NCBI GenBank assembly: GCA_021779695.1
Contig: JAJYAE010000195.1
Span: 1 to 8,257 of the forward strand
Length of the DNA: 8,257 nt
From: Acidobacteriota bacterium
GTDB lineage: Bacteria > Acidobacteriota > Terriglobia > Terriglobales > Acidobacteriaceae
Reading direction: 5' to 3'
The notes beneath the pieces were generated by a model that searched no databases, was not told the DNA's origin, and was given only the letters and a program-made list of their open reading frames with translations. Position numbers and translations under genes: made by a program. Numbering within the stretch: position 1 is the stretch's first letter; every line of letters starts with the position of its first letter. Positions 1-6,531 of this stretch are shown in pieces.

Positions 1-847
1 GGCGCCCGTCTTTGATCCCATATGCATAGAATCTCTGCCCCTCAGGGTCGCTCTCCGTTGTTATTAGGAACTCACGCCCGGATTTGAGCCGGATCACTCC
101 AAGCACGCTTTCAACAGTATCTCCGTCTTCGCCACCGTTTGGATTCCACCTGAGCAGTTCGAATTGGCCGTGAGAGATTTTGCCAATTGCGAAGACGATG
201 CCACGCTCCTGATCTCCTTCAGAATGACGCTCGGCAACGTAGTAGAGATTCCCTTCGAGTCGAATCGCCAAGACCTTTACACTGTCGAAACTCTTGATTT
301 TCTGAGCCCCTAGTCTGAGTAGGCCTTTGCGGGCGATGTTGATCTGGCTGGGCGATGCGACCTCCCATGCCGGTGCGACTGCGAAGAAGCCGGGCACATC
401 CGAGGCAATGGCCGTCTCCCCGATCTCGCTTGCGCTCAACAAGCCTTCAGAAGAGAACCCATAGCAGTCGCCAATCTTCGGGACACGCGAAACATGAACG
501 GAGATGCCCCACCCGGGCTCCGTGATTACCGTGTAGTCGGTCGATTGATTCACGTATTCGCGAAGGAAATCATTGCATCCTGAAGCGTTATCGTAGGCAC
601 ACATCCTGGTCGGATCGAACCAACTCCCGGACACTGTCACGACGGCGAGGAACTCGACAGGGACCCTCGGAGAACTTGCAGTTGGCCACCCGCCAACATT
701 TCCGGCAATGGGTGCCCAGTCCTTTGCCACAGCCAACAGCCGAGCTATTGGCTCATCAGTTTTGGGGACGGGGTGCGACTGGGAGAATGCCGGCAGGCGA
801 ATCGCAAAACATAGGGTAGCGAGCACCGCAGTGACGAATCGCTTCAT
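1..847 (-). CDS. Secreted protein of unknown function, 3' end beyond left edge
   Basis: I translated this by hand: from an ATG at 847 the minus strand stays open for 282 codons to the window edge, so the C-terminus is missing. The start MKRFVTAVLATLCFAIRLPA followed by FSQ is a clear Sec signal peptide (positive n-region, hydrophobic core, likely cleavage near residue 22-23), so the product should be exported. A GAGG ribosome binding site lies 7 bases before the ATG. The mature part has three cysteines (about residues 83, 91, 128), is rich in short beta-prone stretches (KVLAIRLEGNLYYVAER, GIVFAIGKI) and shows no membrane helix. I recognise no family. It follows the antitoxin on the same strand after 91 bases, so it may have its own promoter. 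Codon use is more mixed than in the dehydrogenase (CTA, AGG, ATA, AGT occur), which may mark a younger or transferred gene. The reading frame is secure; the function is unknown. Confidence 0.75.
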   Translation of the reverse strand, partial: MKRFVTAVLATLCFAIRLPAFSQSHPVPKTDEPIARLLAVAKDWAPIAGNVGGWPTASSPRVPVEFLAVVTVSGSWFDPTRMCAYDNASGCNDFLREYVNQSTDYTVITEPGWGISVHVSRVPKIGDCYGFSSEGLLSASEIGETAIASDVPGFFAVAPAWEVASPSQINIARKGLLRLGAQKIKSFDSVKVLAIRLEGNLYYVAERHSEGDQERGIVFAIGKISHGQFELLRWNPNGGEDGDTVESVLGVIRLKSGREFLITTESDPEGQRFYAYGIKDGR

Positions 848-938
848 ATGCCAGCCTCAAACACGTGCCAATCGAAACGTAAGGAAGTCTAACTGCTCCA
901 CACACTACCGAAAAAACTCGGGTTCAGCTGTGTCGCAG

Positions 939-1175
939 TTACGCTGCGGGGGCGACCTTCTTGCTAGACTTGCGGGCAGCCTTGATCAGGACACGGAGCG
1001 CTTCATTGACGGATTTTGCATCGGGAAACGCCGCTGCCACGTCGGGAGCGAGGGTGACCATGACCGTGTCAGGACGGAAGCGATTCGCGTATTTCCCTCG
1101 GATACCGTTTGAAAAGTCGTACTGAGGGCGCATGGAATCGACTTTCGGTGCAGCCCGCTTAGATGTTTTCCTCAT
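939..1175 (-). CDS. Antitoxin partner of the BrnT-type toxin (78 aa)
   Basis: A small basic protein encoded directly after the toxin; it probably binds and neutralises the toxin and represses the shared promoter. The frame is open upstream to 1253, but I choose the ATG at 1175 because AGGAGG lies 4 bases before it (1180-1185) and the protein then starts MRKTSKRAAP, a Lys/Arg-rich head. A middle motif, YDFSNGIRGKYANRF (residues 19-33), is followed by VMVTLAPDVAAAFPDAKSV and NEALRVLIKAA (38-67). The latter looks like a strand followed by two helices, as in ribbon-helix-helix DNA-binding antitoxins. The tail is Lys-rich (RKSSKKVAPAA). The start lies inside the toxin gene: the two overlap by 17 bases, suggesting coupled translation. 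I recall this 'YDFS..RGKY..R' type as a common partner of DUF497 toxins, distinct in sequence from classical BrnA. The antitoxin role rests on context plus the RHH-like C-half. Confidence 0.85.
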   Translation of the reverse strand: MRKTSKRAAPKVDSMRPQYDFSNGIRGKYANRFRPDTVMVTLAPDVAAAFPDAKSVNEALRVLIKAARKSSKKVAPAA

Positions 1176-1443
1176 ATTGCCTCCTTTCCCATGGTTCAGC
1201 CTTGCGCGCACTGATAATGCGGATGGTCTGGCCGTCATCCGTATGCACGACAACCAGTAGCAATTGGCGTTTAGAGCGCCCGAGGGCGACCCAGCGCTCT
1301 TCCTCTTGAGAATGCTCCAAATCAGGGATCAGGAGCAAGAGCGGATCAAGAAAAATCGTGGCTGCCTCTTCAAAATCGATGCCATGTTTCTCGCGGTTGA
1401 TATCGGCATTGCGTGGGTCCCAGACAATCGACTGAGGCTGCAC
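1159..1443 (-). CDS. brnT: BrnT family (DUF497) ribonuclease toxin, 94 aa
   Basis: A type II toxin of the BrnT/DUF497 family. Known members have a RelE-like fold and inhibit growth by cleaving RNA. The diagnostic pattern is present in order: VWDPRNADINREKHGIDF (residues 7-24, the 'WDP-N--KHGI-F' signature), EEAATIFLDP (25-34), EEERWVALGRSK (47-58), LLLVVVHTDD (61-70), IRIISARKAEP (74-84) and WERRQYEE (85-92). Length is normal for the family. The start is GTG at 1443, the first codon after the glycosyltransferase stop (TAA then GTG). A GGGAG 5 bases upstream, inside the glycosyltransferase end, can serve as ribosome binding site. Starting here puts the Trp of WDP at residue 8, as usual in the family. 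The toxin-first gene order and 17-base overlap with the antitoxin fit a brnTA-type operon. No separate promoter is evident in the last 75 bases of the upstream gene, so co-transcription with it is likely. Confidence 0.9.
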   Translation of the reverse strand: MQPQSIVWDPRNADINREKHGIDFEEAATIFLDPLLLLIPDLEHSQEEERWVALGRSKRQLLLVVVHTDDGQTIRIISARKAEPWERRQYEENI

Positions 1444-3009
1444 TTACACTCCCACCGGGAAGGGCTTGGGGCTGGACTCCTCGTCGGTGTTGGCGCCGGT
1501 ACGCCAGCGTTCAAAGCGGCCCTGGAGCAGGCTCATGAGGCCGGTGTACCAGTAGCCGATGACGAATAGCACCAGGAAGGGCGCGGTGAAGTAGTTCTCG
1601 TTGGAGAACGTGTAGAGGATGGCCAGGAAGAAGTAGCAACCGATGAGCAACTCGATCCACGGCGCGAGGACGAGGCGCTTGCGATATTTGGCGGCCTGGG
1701 ATTTTTCTCCCTTTTGCGCGACGCGATACTTGGGCGTGCGGACGAAGGCACTCTTGATGCCGAAGAGGGCTTCCATGACGGCTTTGGTGTTGGTGACGGT
1801 GAGGCCAATGCCGAGCGCCATCAGGAACGGCAGATAAAGAAAGGTCTTCATCCAGCTCTTGGGAAAGAGCTCGCGCTCACTGACGACGTAAAAGACGGCG
1901 ATGGAGAGTGTGGAGGCAGTGAAGAGCGGGAAGTCGATGAGCAGCATCTGAAACCAGCCCTGATAGAAGCGGACGATCATGGCCGGGATGAGCAGGGCCG
2001 TCATGATGACCATGAGCGGATAGCTGAGGTTGGCCGTGAGGTGATAGACGGCCTCCACTTTGATGCGGCGCTCGACGTTGGACTTGAACATCAGGGGCAG
2101 CACTTTGATGCTGGTCTGGATGAGGCCCTTGGCCCAGCGCGCCTGCTGGGTTTTGAAGGCGGTCATCTCGATGGGCAGTTCAGAGGGGCACTCGATGTCG
2201 GGCAGGTATTTGAACTTCCAGCCGGCCATCTGGGAGCGATAGCTGAGGTCGGTGTCCTCAGTGAGGGTATCGTGCTGCCAGCCGCCGCCGTCGGAGATGG
2301 CCTGACGGCGCCACATGCCGGCGGTGCCGTTGAAGTTGAAGAAGTCGCCGGTGCGGGCGCGCGCGCCATGCTCGACGACGAAGTGGCCATCGAGAAGAAT
2401 GGCTTCAATGCGCGTCAGGAGGCTGTAGTCGCGGTTGAGGTGCGTCCAGCGGGTCTGCACCATGCCGATCTCGGGCTCGGCGAAGTGATGGATGACGCGC
2501 ATGAGCCAGTCGGACGGGGGCACGAAGTCGGCGTCAAAGATAGCGACGAACTCGCCCTGCGCGACCTTGAGGCCCGCGTCCAGCGCGCCGGCCTTGAAGC
2601 CGTGGCGATTGGTGCGGTGGATGTAGACGATGGGATGACCCATGGCCGCGTAGCGCGCGACGATGGCGGAGGCGACTTCCTGTGTTTCGTCGGTGGAGTC
2701 GTCGAGGACCTGGATTTCGAGCTTCTCGCGCGGATACTCCATGGCGCAGATGGCCTCGATGAGGCGGTCAATGACGAATTGCTCATTGAAGATGGGCAAT
2801 TGCACGGTGACGCGGGGCAATTTCTCGAAGTGAAACGGCGGAGTTGGATTGTAGTTCTTCCGGTATTTGAAATAGAGGTAACAGAGCGTATAGCGGTGAA
2901 TGCCGTAAAAGGACAGGGCGATCATCACCGCGAAGTAGGGAATGAGCAGCGAGAGATCAAACCAGTTCCAGTGATAGAGGCCACGAAAAGTCTGGTCGGC
3001 GTACTGCAT
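1444..3009 (-). CDS. Membrane-bound processive GT2 glycosyltransferase, cellulose/mannan synthase-like
   Basis: An inner-membrane family 2 glycosyltransferase (COG1215 type) that probably polymerises a beta-linked polysaccharide from a nucleotide sugar. With the ATG at 3009 the product is 521 aa. Helix 1 is at about 18-40 ([20 protein letters not shown]), then a GT-A catalytic domain with VQLPIFNE (69-76), VLDDSTDE (101-108, first Asp pair), FDADF (158-162, the DxD metal/UDP site), [13 protein letters not shown] (223-235), TEDTD (250-254, catalytic-base region) and QQARW (288-292, the QxxRW acceptor motif of processive enzymes). Five further helices follow at about 324-346, 355-377, 388-407, 448-468 and 475-495. 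There is no PilZ domain and no bcs neighbour, so it resembles CslA-like enzymes more than BcsA; the product cannot be told. The frame stays open upstream to a TTG at 3264, but the first Met is at 3009. Starting there gives the usual length and avoids overlap with the divergent gene, though its ribosome binding site is weak. Confidence 0.9.
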   Translation of the reverse strand: MQYADQTFRGLYHWNWFDLSLLIPYFAVMIALSFYGIHRYTLCYLYFKYRKNYNPTPPFHFEKLPRVTVQLPIFNEQFVIDRLIEAICAMEYPREKLEIQVLDDSTDETQEVASAIVARYAAMGHPIVYIHRTNRHGFKAGALDAGLKVAQGEFVAIFDADFVPPSDWLMRVIHHFAEPEIGMVQTRWTHLNRDYSLLTRIEAILLDGHFVVEHGARARTGDFFNFNGTAGMWRRQAISDGGGWQHDTLTEDTDLSYRSQMAGWKFKYLPDIECPSELPIEMTAFKTQQARWAKGLIQTSIKVLPLMFKSNVERRIKVEAVYHLTANLSYPLMVIMTALLIPAMIVRFYQGWFQMLLIDFPLFTASTLSIAVFYVVSERELFPKSWMKTFLYLPFLMALGIGLTVTNTKAVMEALFGIKSAFVRTPKYRVAQKGEKSQAAKYRKRLVLAPWIELLIGCYFFLAILYTFSNENYFTAPFLVLFVIGYWYTGLMSLLQGRFERWRTGANTDEESSPKPFPVGV

Positions 3010-3249
3010 CTTGAGGTAGTGACGCAGGCCGGTCTGGGGCGCGAAGACAAAGGATGCCAGGGCGTGACGAAAAAGGACGCCGGGCAGTGCGGCAGAGCCT
3101 TTGAAACTGGCGGCAAGCGAGGCGAACAGGGCAGGGCCTCCACGACTGAGATCAAAGCAATTGTACGCGATGGAGCGCACGCCGAAGGGAGCATGTGCGG
3201 TTGCGGACGCGCGCAGGGTTGGCGTAATGTTGACCCAGTCAGGAGGCGT
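3010..3249. promoter_or_regulatory. Divergent spacer between glycosyltransferase and acyl-CoA dehydrogenase
   Basis: These 240 bases separate two divergent start codons and should hold both promoters. On the minus strand TACAAT (3160-3165) matches the sigma-70 -10 box at five of six positions, but no good -35 box precedes it. It would give a leader of about 145 bases for the glycosyltransferase. On the plus strand TTGCGG (3201-3206) and TAATGT (3225-3230) are 18 bases apart, a weak match. No operator palindrome is obvious. The minus strand is open throughout in the glycosyltransferase frame, so part may instead be coding if a non-ATG start is used. Confidence 0.35.
3241..3246 (+). promoter_or_regulatory. 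Ribosome binding site fixing the dehydrogenase start
   Basis: A full AGGAGG lies only 3 bases before the ATG at 3250. The spacing is shorter than the common 5-9 bases, but this motif picks out the start from a frame that stays open for more than 1,500 bases upstream. Confidence 0.6.
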
Positions 3250-5049
3250 ATGTCTTCGACCCAATCATTCGCCATTGTTGCCGCCGCTGGCGGCAGTTTT
3301 TTGCTGGAAGACCGGATGCCGGCGGAGGTGTTTACGCCGGAAGACCTGAACGAGGAGCAGCGGCAGATTGCCGCGACGGCTGCCGAATTCGCCGAACAGG
3401 AGGTGCTGCCTGCTGTCGGGGAGATTGAGGACAAGAAGCCGGGGGTGCTGCCGGGGCTGCTGCGCAAGGCGGGTGAGCTGGGACTGACGGCGGTGGATAT
3501 CCCCGAGGAGTTCGGCGGGATGGGACTCGACAAGGTGAGTTCCACGCTCATCACGGACCACATCTCTTCGGTGGCGAGTTTCTCGACGGCGTTCGGCGCG
3601 CACATCGGCATCGCGACGCTGCCGCTGGTCTGGTATGGCACGGAGGATCAGAAGCGGCGCTACCTGCCGAAGCTGGCGACAGCGGAGTGGATTGGCGCGT
3701 ATGGGCTGTCCGAGGCCAGCTCCGGCTCGGATGCGATGAATATCCGCACGCGGGCGACACTCTCAGCCGATGGCAAGACGTACACGCTGAACGGCGAGAA
3801 GATGTGGATTACGAACGCCGCAATCGCCGGGCTCTACACGGTCTTTGCGAAGATTGACGGCGAGAAGTTTTCGGCGTTCGTGATTGAGCGCGATACGCCA
3901 GGACTGACGGTGGGCGCCGAAGAGCACAAGCTGGGGATTCGCGGCTCGTCGACCTGTCCGCTGGTGCTGACGGACTGCAAGGTGCCGGTGGAGAATCTGC
4001 TGGGAGAGCCGGGCAAGGGCCACCATATTGCCTTCAATGTGTTGAACGTGGGGCGGTTCAAGCTGGGCGTGGCGTGCGTGGGCGGGGCGCGGCGCGGCCT
4101 GGCGGAGATGATTCGTTATGCGCGCGAGCGCGTGGCCTTTGGCAAGCCGATTGCGGAGTTCGGGCTGATTCAGCGGAAAATTTCGACGAGTGCGGCGCGG
4201 CTCTATGCGGCGGAGTCGATGGCGTATCGCACGGCGGGGCTGATGGACGCGGCGATGAGCGAACTGAGCCCGGACAAGGCGCACGAGCCGCGCGAGATTC
4301 AGAGGCGCATTGAAGAGTATGCCGTAGAGTGCTCGATTTTGAAGGTCTACGGATCGGAGATGCTGAGCCTGGTGGCGGACGAGATGGTGGCTGTGATGGG
4401 CGGCTACGGCTACGTGGAGCACTATCCGGCGGAGCGTTTCTACCGCGATGCGCGGATTAACCGGATCTTTGAAGGCACGAACGAGATTAACCGGCTGATT
4501 GTGACGGGCTGGCTGATGAAGCGGGCGATGACCGGGAAGCTGGCGCTGCTGCCGGCCATCAAGCGCGTGATGGACGAAGTGATGCAGCCGCCGTCGCCGG
4601 ATGGCGCGGGCGATGCGGGCGAGCCGCTGGCGCATGAGGCCGCCGCGCTGGCGGCGATGCGGAAGATGGCGCTGTTTGCGGCAGGCGTGGCGAGCCAGCG
4701 GTTTATGGCGGGCCTGGAAGAGCAGCAGGAAGTGATGGCGGACCTGGCGGACATGATCGCTCAGGTGTACGCGCTGGAGTCGGCCGTGTTGCGAGCGCGG
4801 AAGCTGGCCCTGGCGGGCCGCAAGCCGGCGCAGGCGGCAGCGGAGATGACGGGCCTGCTGGCGGAGGAAGGCCTGGCGCAGTGCGACCAGGCGGCGCGGC
4901 GGGTGCTGGCGGCCTGCGGCGAGGGCGATACGCTGCGGACGCAACTGGTGATTCTGCGCCGGTTGGCGCGGATGGAGCCGGTGGATGGGGTGGCGCTGAG
5001 CCGGGCCGTCGCGCGGCGGTGTGTGGAGGTGGAGCGGTATCCGCTGTAG
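3250..5049 (+). CDS. Acyl-CoA dehydrogenase, long FadE-like type (599 aa)
   Basis: An FAD-dependent enzyme that forms the 2,3-double bond of acyl-CoA in the first step of fatty-acid beta-oxidation, passing electrons to electron-transfer flavoprotein. In order: N-terminal helical domain (about 35-145; PEEFGGMGLDKVSS at 85-98), beta domain with GAYGLSEASSGSD (149-161, FAD/substrate signature) and NGEKMWITNA (181-190), then the C-terminal helical domain with GRFKLGVACVGGARRG (268-283), RVAFGKPIAEFGLIQ (294-308), VMGGYGYVEHYPAERFYRDA (382-401) and IFEGTNEINR (406-415). Glu408 in EGT fits the catalytic base of MCAD-like enzymes. About 170 extra residues at the C-terminus make it the long type related to very-long-chain dehydrogenases and Bacillus FadE. 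The start MSSTQSF, with GGSFLLED and PAEVFTPEDLNEEQ nearby, matches the usual head of the long type. No etf or other beta-oxidation gene lies in view; it appears to be a single-gene unit ending at a likely terminator. Confidence 0.95.
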   Translation: MSSTQSFAIVAAAGGSFLLEDRMPAEVFTPEDLNEEQRQIAATAAEFAEQEVLPAVGEIEDKKPGVLPGLLRKAGELGLTAVDIPEEFGGMGLDKVSSTLITDHISSVASFSTAFGAHIGIATLPLVWYGTEDQKRRYLPKLATAEWIGAYGLSEASSGSDAMNIRTRATLSADGKTYTLNGEKMWITNAAIAGLYTVFAKIDGEKFSAFVIERDTPGLTVGAEEHKLGIRGSSTCPLVLTDCKVPVENLLGEPGKGHHIAFNVLNVGRFKLGVACVGGARRGLAEMIRYARERVAFGKPIAEFGLIQRKISTSAARLYAAESMAYRTAGLMDAAMSELSPDKAHEPREIQRRIEEYAVECSILKVYGSEMLSLVADEMVAVMGGYGYVEHYPAERFYRDARINRIFEGTNEINRLIVTGWLMKRAMTGKLALLPAIKRVMDEVMQPPSPDGAGDAGEPLAHEAAALAAMRKMALFAAGVASQRFMAGLEEQQEVMADLADMIAQVYALESAVLRARKLALAGRKPAQAAAEMTGLLAEEGLAQCDQAARRVLAACGEGDTLRTQLVILRRLARMEPVDGVALSRAVARRCVEVERYPL

Positions 5050-5057
5050 GGAGAGTC

Positions 5058-5089
5058 GGTTGCGGGGCCGGACTGCGCTCGCACCTTTT
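5058..5089 (+). terminator. Probable intrinsic terminator after acyl-CoA dehydrogenase
   Basis: GGTTGCG (5058-5064) can pair with CGCACC (5080-5085) with one bulged T, around a 15-base loop, and is followed at once by TTTTA. It starts 9 bases after the dehydrogenase stop. The T-run is short, so termination may be partial. Confidence 0.45.
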
Positions 5090-5103
5090 ACCTCAATTCT
5101 GCG

Positions 5104-5119
5104 TCTTAAACTATTAAGA
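5104..5119. promoter_or_regulatory. 16-base AT-rich palindrome upstream of the Bax-inhibitor gene
   Basis: TCTTAA-ACTA-TTAAGA is a perfect 6-bp inverted repeat with a 4-base centre in the gap before the ATG at 5197. It is the most AT-rich stretch in a GC-rich neighbourhood and contains -10-like hexamers (TATTAA, TAAACT), but no convincing -35 box sits at the right distance. It could be an operator, a promoter core, or both. Nothing else recognisable lies in 5090-5184. Confidence 0.35.
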
Positions 5120-5184
5120 GGCAGGTTTCCCGAGATTGCTTGCATCAATCAACGTGGAGCAAGAGGAAGCCTGTTGGGAAGTAC

Positions 5185-5190
5185 GGAGGA
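5185..5190 (+). promoter_or_regulatory. Ribosome binding site fixing the Bax-inhibitor start
   Basis: GGAGGA with a 6-base spacer before the ATG at 5197. It rules out the in-frame upstream candidate at 5140, which has no comparable site. Confidence 0.75.
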
Positions 5191-5196
5191 AATCAC

Positions 5197-5967
5197 ATGG
5201 CCCTGATGAAGACATCCAACCCGGCGCTGGGCGACGAGACGTTTCGCCGGCTGGCGGGCAGCGGATATGGCGGCACGATTGATGCGACAGACCGCATGAC
5301 CCTGAACGGGACGGTCCACAAGACCGGCATTCTGCTGGTGTGCGCGCTGGCGACAGCGGCTTGGACCTGGCATGTCTTTCTGGGTGGACGGGACCTGGCG
5401 GCGGTGGCACCGCTGATGCTGCTGGGCGGGATTGGCGGCTTTATTGCAGCGATGGTGACCATCTTCAAGAAGGAGTGGTCGCCCGTGAGCGCGCCGGTGT
5501 ATGCGCTGCTGGAAGGGCTGTTTCTGGGTGGCACGTCGGCAATGTTTGATGTGCGGTATCCAGGCATCGGGATTCAGGCGGTTGGGCTGACCTTTGGCAC
5601 GCTGTTTGTGCTGCTGATGGCTTACAGCGCGCGGATCATCCGCGTGACGCAGAAGTTCCGGCTGGGCGTGATTGCTGCGACGGGCGGCATCATGGTGTTC
5701 TACCTGGTGGAGATGGTGCTGGGATTCTTTGGCGTGCACCTGAATGCGGTGAATGGCGCGGGCACACTCGGGATTGGCATCAGCCTGTTCATTGTGGCGA
5801 TTGCCGCGCTGAATCTGGTGCTGGACTTCGACTTCATTGAACAGGGCGTGGCTTATGGCGCGCCTCGTTACATGGAGTGGTACGGCGCTTTCGGCATCAT
5901 GGTGACGCTGGTGTGGCTGTACCTGGAGATTCTGCGGCTGCTGGCAAAGATGCGCGATCGCAACTAA
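5197..5967 (+). CDS. Bax inhibitor-1/YccA family membrane protein (256 aa)
   Basis: A multi-pass inner-membrane protein of the Bax inhibitor-1 (TMBIM) superfamily, COG4760/BaxI_1 branch. Characterised relatives such as Bacillus YetJ are pH-sensitive calcium leak channels; the role of this branch is not established. The N-terminal tail carries the branch signature TSNPALGDETFRRL (6-19), then GTIDATDRMTLNGTVHKTG (26-44). Seven hydrophobic helices follow at about 42-61, 68-90, 98-115, 124-144, 155-178, 190-210 and 228-249. The sixth ends in LDFDFIEQGV (209-218), whose acidic residues (D210, D212, E215) are candidates for the ion/pH-sensing site. The tail KMRDRN is basic. The start is supported by a well-spaced GGAGGA. 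The gene stands alone, about 100 bases after the preceding terminator, and is followed by its own strong hairpins. No signal of operon membership is seen. Confidence 0.93.
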   Translation: MALMKTSNPALGDETFRRLAGSGYGGTIDATDRMTLNGTVHKTGILLVCALATAAWTWHVFLGGRDLAAVAPLMLLGGIGGFIAAMVTIFKKEWSPVSAPVYALLEGLFLGGTSAMFDVRYPGIGIQAVGLTFGTLFVLLMAYSARIIRVTQKFRLGVIAATGGIMVFYLVEMVLGFFGVHLNAVNGAGTLGIGISLFIVAIAALNLVLDFDFIEQGVAYGAPRYMEWYGAFGIMVTLVWLYLEILRLLAKMRDRN

Positions 5968-5979
5968 GCCAGAAACAGC

Positions 5980-6006
5980 GGCGGCCGCGCGGGGAGCGCG
6001 GTCGGC
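5980..6006. repeat. Strong GC inverted repeat (hairpin) downstream of Bax-inhibitor gene
   Basis: An 11-base arm (5980-5990) pairs with 5996-6006 around GGGGA, with one mismatch and one G-T pair. It begins 12 bases after the stop codon and has no T-run, so alone it is not a classic terminator. It may stabilise the 3' end or pause RNA polymerase before the terminator 30 bases further on. Confidence 0.5.
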
Positions 6007-6035
6007 AAGCAGGAAAGCGAAGGTCCAAAACAAAG

Positions 6036-6071
6036 GCGGCTCGTGCCCGAGGATGGGTATGAGCCGCTTTT
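6036..6071 (+). terminator. Intrinsic terminator, probably bidirectional
   Basis: GCGGCTC (6036-6042) pairs perfectly with GAGCCGC (6061-6067). Inside, GCCC and GGGT can add a second short helix. TTTT follows on the plus strand, then GAC and TTT. On the minus strand the same stem is followed by CTTTGTTTT, so it can also end the small-protein gene transcribed from the right. This fits its place between two converging genes. Confidence 0.75.
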
Positions 6072-6140
6072 GACTTTCCAAGGCGCGAGCGGAGCAGGCA
6101 ACGAGGTCTCTCCGCTGTGGCGGAAGTGAGGTCAAGAGGG

Positions 6141-6320
6141 TCAGCCGTTTGAGTCAGACTTCTCTTCTTCCTTCTTCTCGATGAACTCAGTAATTTCCTT
6201 TGTGCCTTCAAATCCTGCAACAGCGGCAACCCCTTCGGTGAGGATGCCGGCGTTTGGATCGAGCTTCTTAACGCCTTCGACGGCGGCAAATGCGCCCGCT
6301 GCTTCTTCAAGAATTCCCAT
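6141..6320 (-). CDS. Small Ala/Gly/Glu-rich protein of unknown function (59 aa)
   Basis: The frame is open upstream to 6515, but the ATG at 6320 is chosen because AAGGAGA lies 5 bases before it, among the best ribosome binding sites in the window. The 59-aa product begins MGILEEAAGAFAAVEGVKKL and continues DPNAGILTEGVAAVAGFEGT (21-40), then KEITEFIEKKEEEKSDSNG. Two similar Gly/Ala helical units (GAFAAVEGVKK and GVAAVAGFEGTKE) are joined by DPNAGILTE, and the tail is highly charged. There is no signal peptide and no long membrane helix, so it is probably cytoplasmic, possibly a small helical bundle or partner protein. I do not recognise a family. It converges on the Bax-inhibitor gene with a shared terminator between them and diverges from the outer-membrane protein gene. 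The strong ribosome binding site argues that it is really expressed. Confidence 0.75.
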   Translation of the reverse strand: MGILEEAAGAFAAVEGVKKLDPNAGILTEGVAAVAGFEGTKEITEFIEKKEEEKSDSNG

Positions 6321-6531
6321 GGCGTTCTCCTTCTCTTGCGTTTGGAAATCCGCGCTCCGGCAAGGGGGCCGGGTGACGGTTGGTTCAGCATACCACCGGG
6401 CTTGCTGTGCAAGGCGGGGAATCCATGAAGCGCGGAAGGTGGCTTTGAGGCACCGTGTGCACGTGATTTTCGCTATAACATGGGAGCAGAAAGCAGATGG
6501 TGTACGCGAGGTCAACGTCTCGAGGAGGCGA
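6321..6531. promoter_or_regulatory. Divergent spacer between small-protein and beta-barrel genes
   Basis: These 211 bases should hold two promoters. On the plus strand TATAAC (6474-6479) matches the -10 consensus at five of six positions and would start RNA about 45 bases before the ATG at 6532, but the -35 area (CACCGT) is poor. On the minus strand TATGCT (6405-6410) is a weak -10 candidate for the small gene. A 5-bp hairpin (CCGGC 6357-6361 with GCCGG 6368-6372) lies in the small gene's leader, 37 bases from its start. No convincing ORF is seen here. Confidence 0.35.
6523..6528 (+). promoter_or_regulatory. Ribosome binding site fixing the beta-barrel protein start
   Basis: AGGAGG followed by CGA and the ATG at 6532. 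The spacing and sequence nearly copy the site of the acyl-CoA dehydrogenase gene. It selects this ATG over earlier in-frame starts, and the signal peptide beginning here confirms it. Confidence 0.65.

Noticed and set aside
896..938. Possible terminator after the antitoxin (T-run in CCGAGTTTTTTCGG on the minus strand)
   Set aside because: The T-run sits inside a 4-bp inverted repeat rather than after a stem, and the nearest real stem (CGCAG/CTGCG) is too far away.
1714..3249. Plus-strand open frame of 512 codons running into the acyl-CoA dehydrogenase
   Set aside because: It is the antisense of the glycosyltransferase gene, which has intact catalytic motifs. Its product is Asp/Gly/His-rich without a recognisable domain, and a strong ribosome binding site at 3241 starts the real gene at 3250.
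3763..5148. 461-codon minus-strand frame opposite the acyl-CoA dehydrogenase
   Set aside because: The product is extremely Arg/His/Gln-rich with no domain, as expected for the antisense of a GC-rich coding region.
5149..6135. 328-codon minus-strand frame opposite the Bax-inhibitor gene
   Set aside because: It is antisense to a clear seven-helix protein gene, is His/Gln/Arg-rich, and runs through the terminator hairpins.
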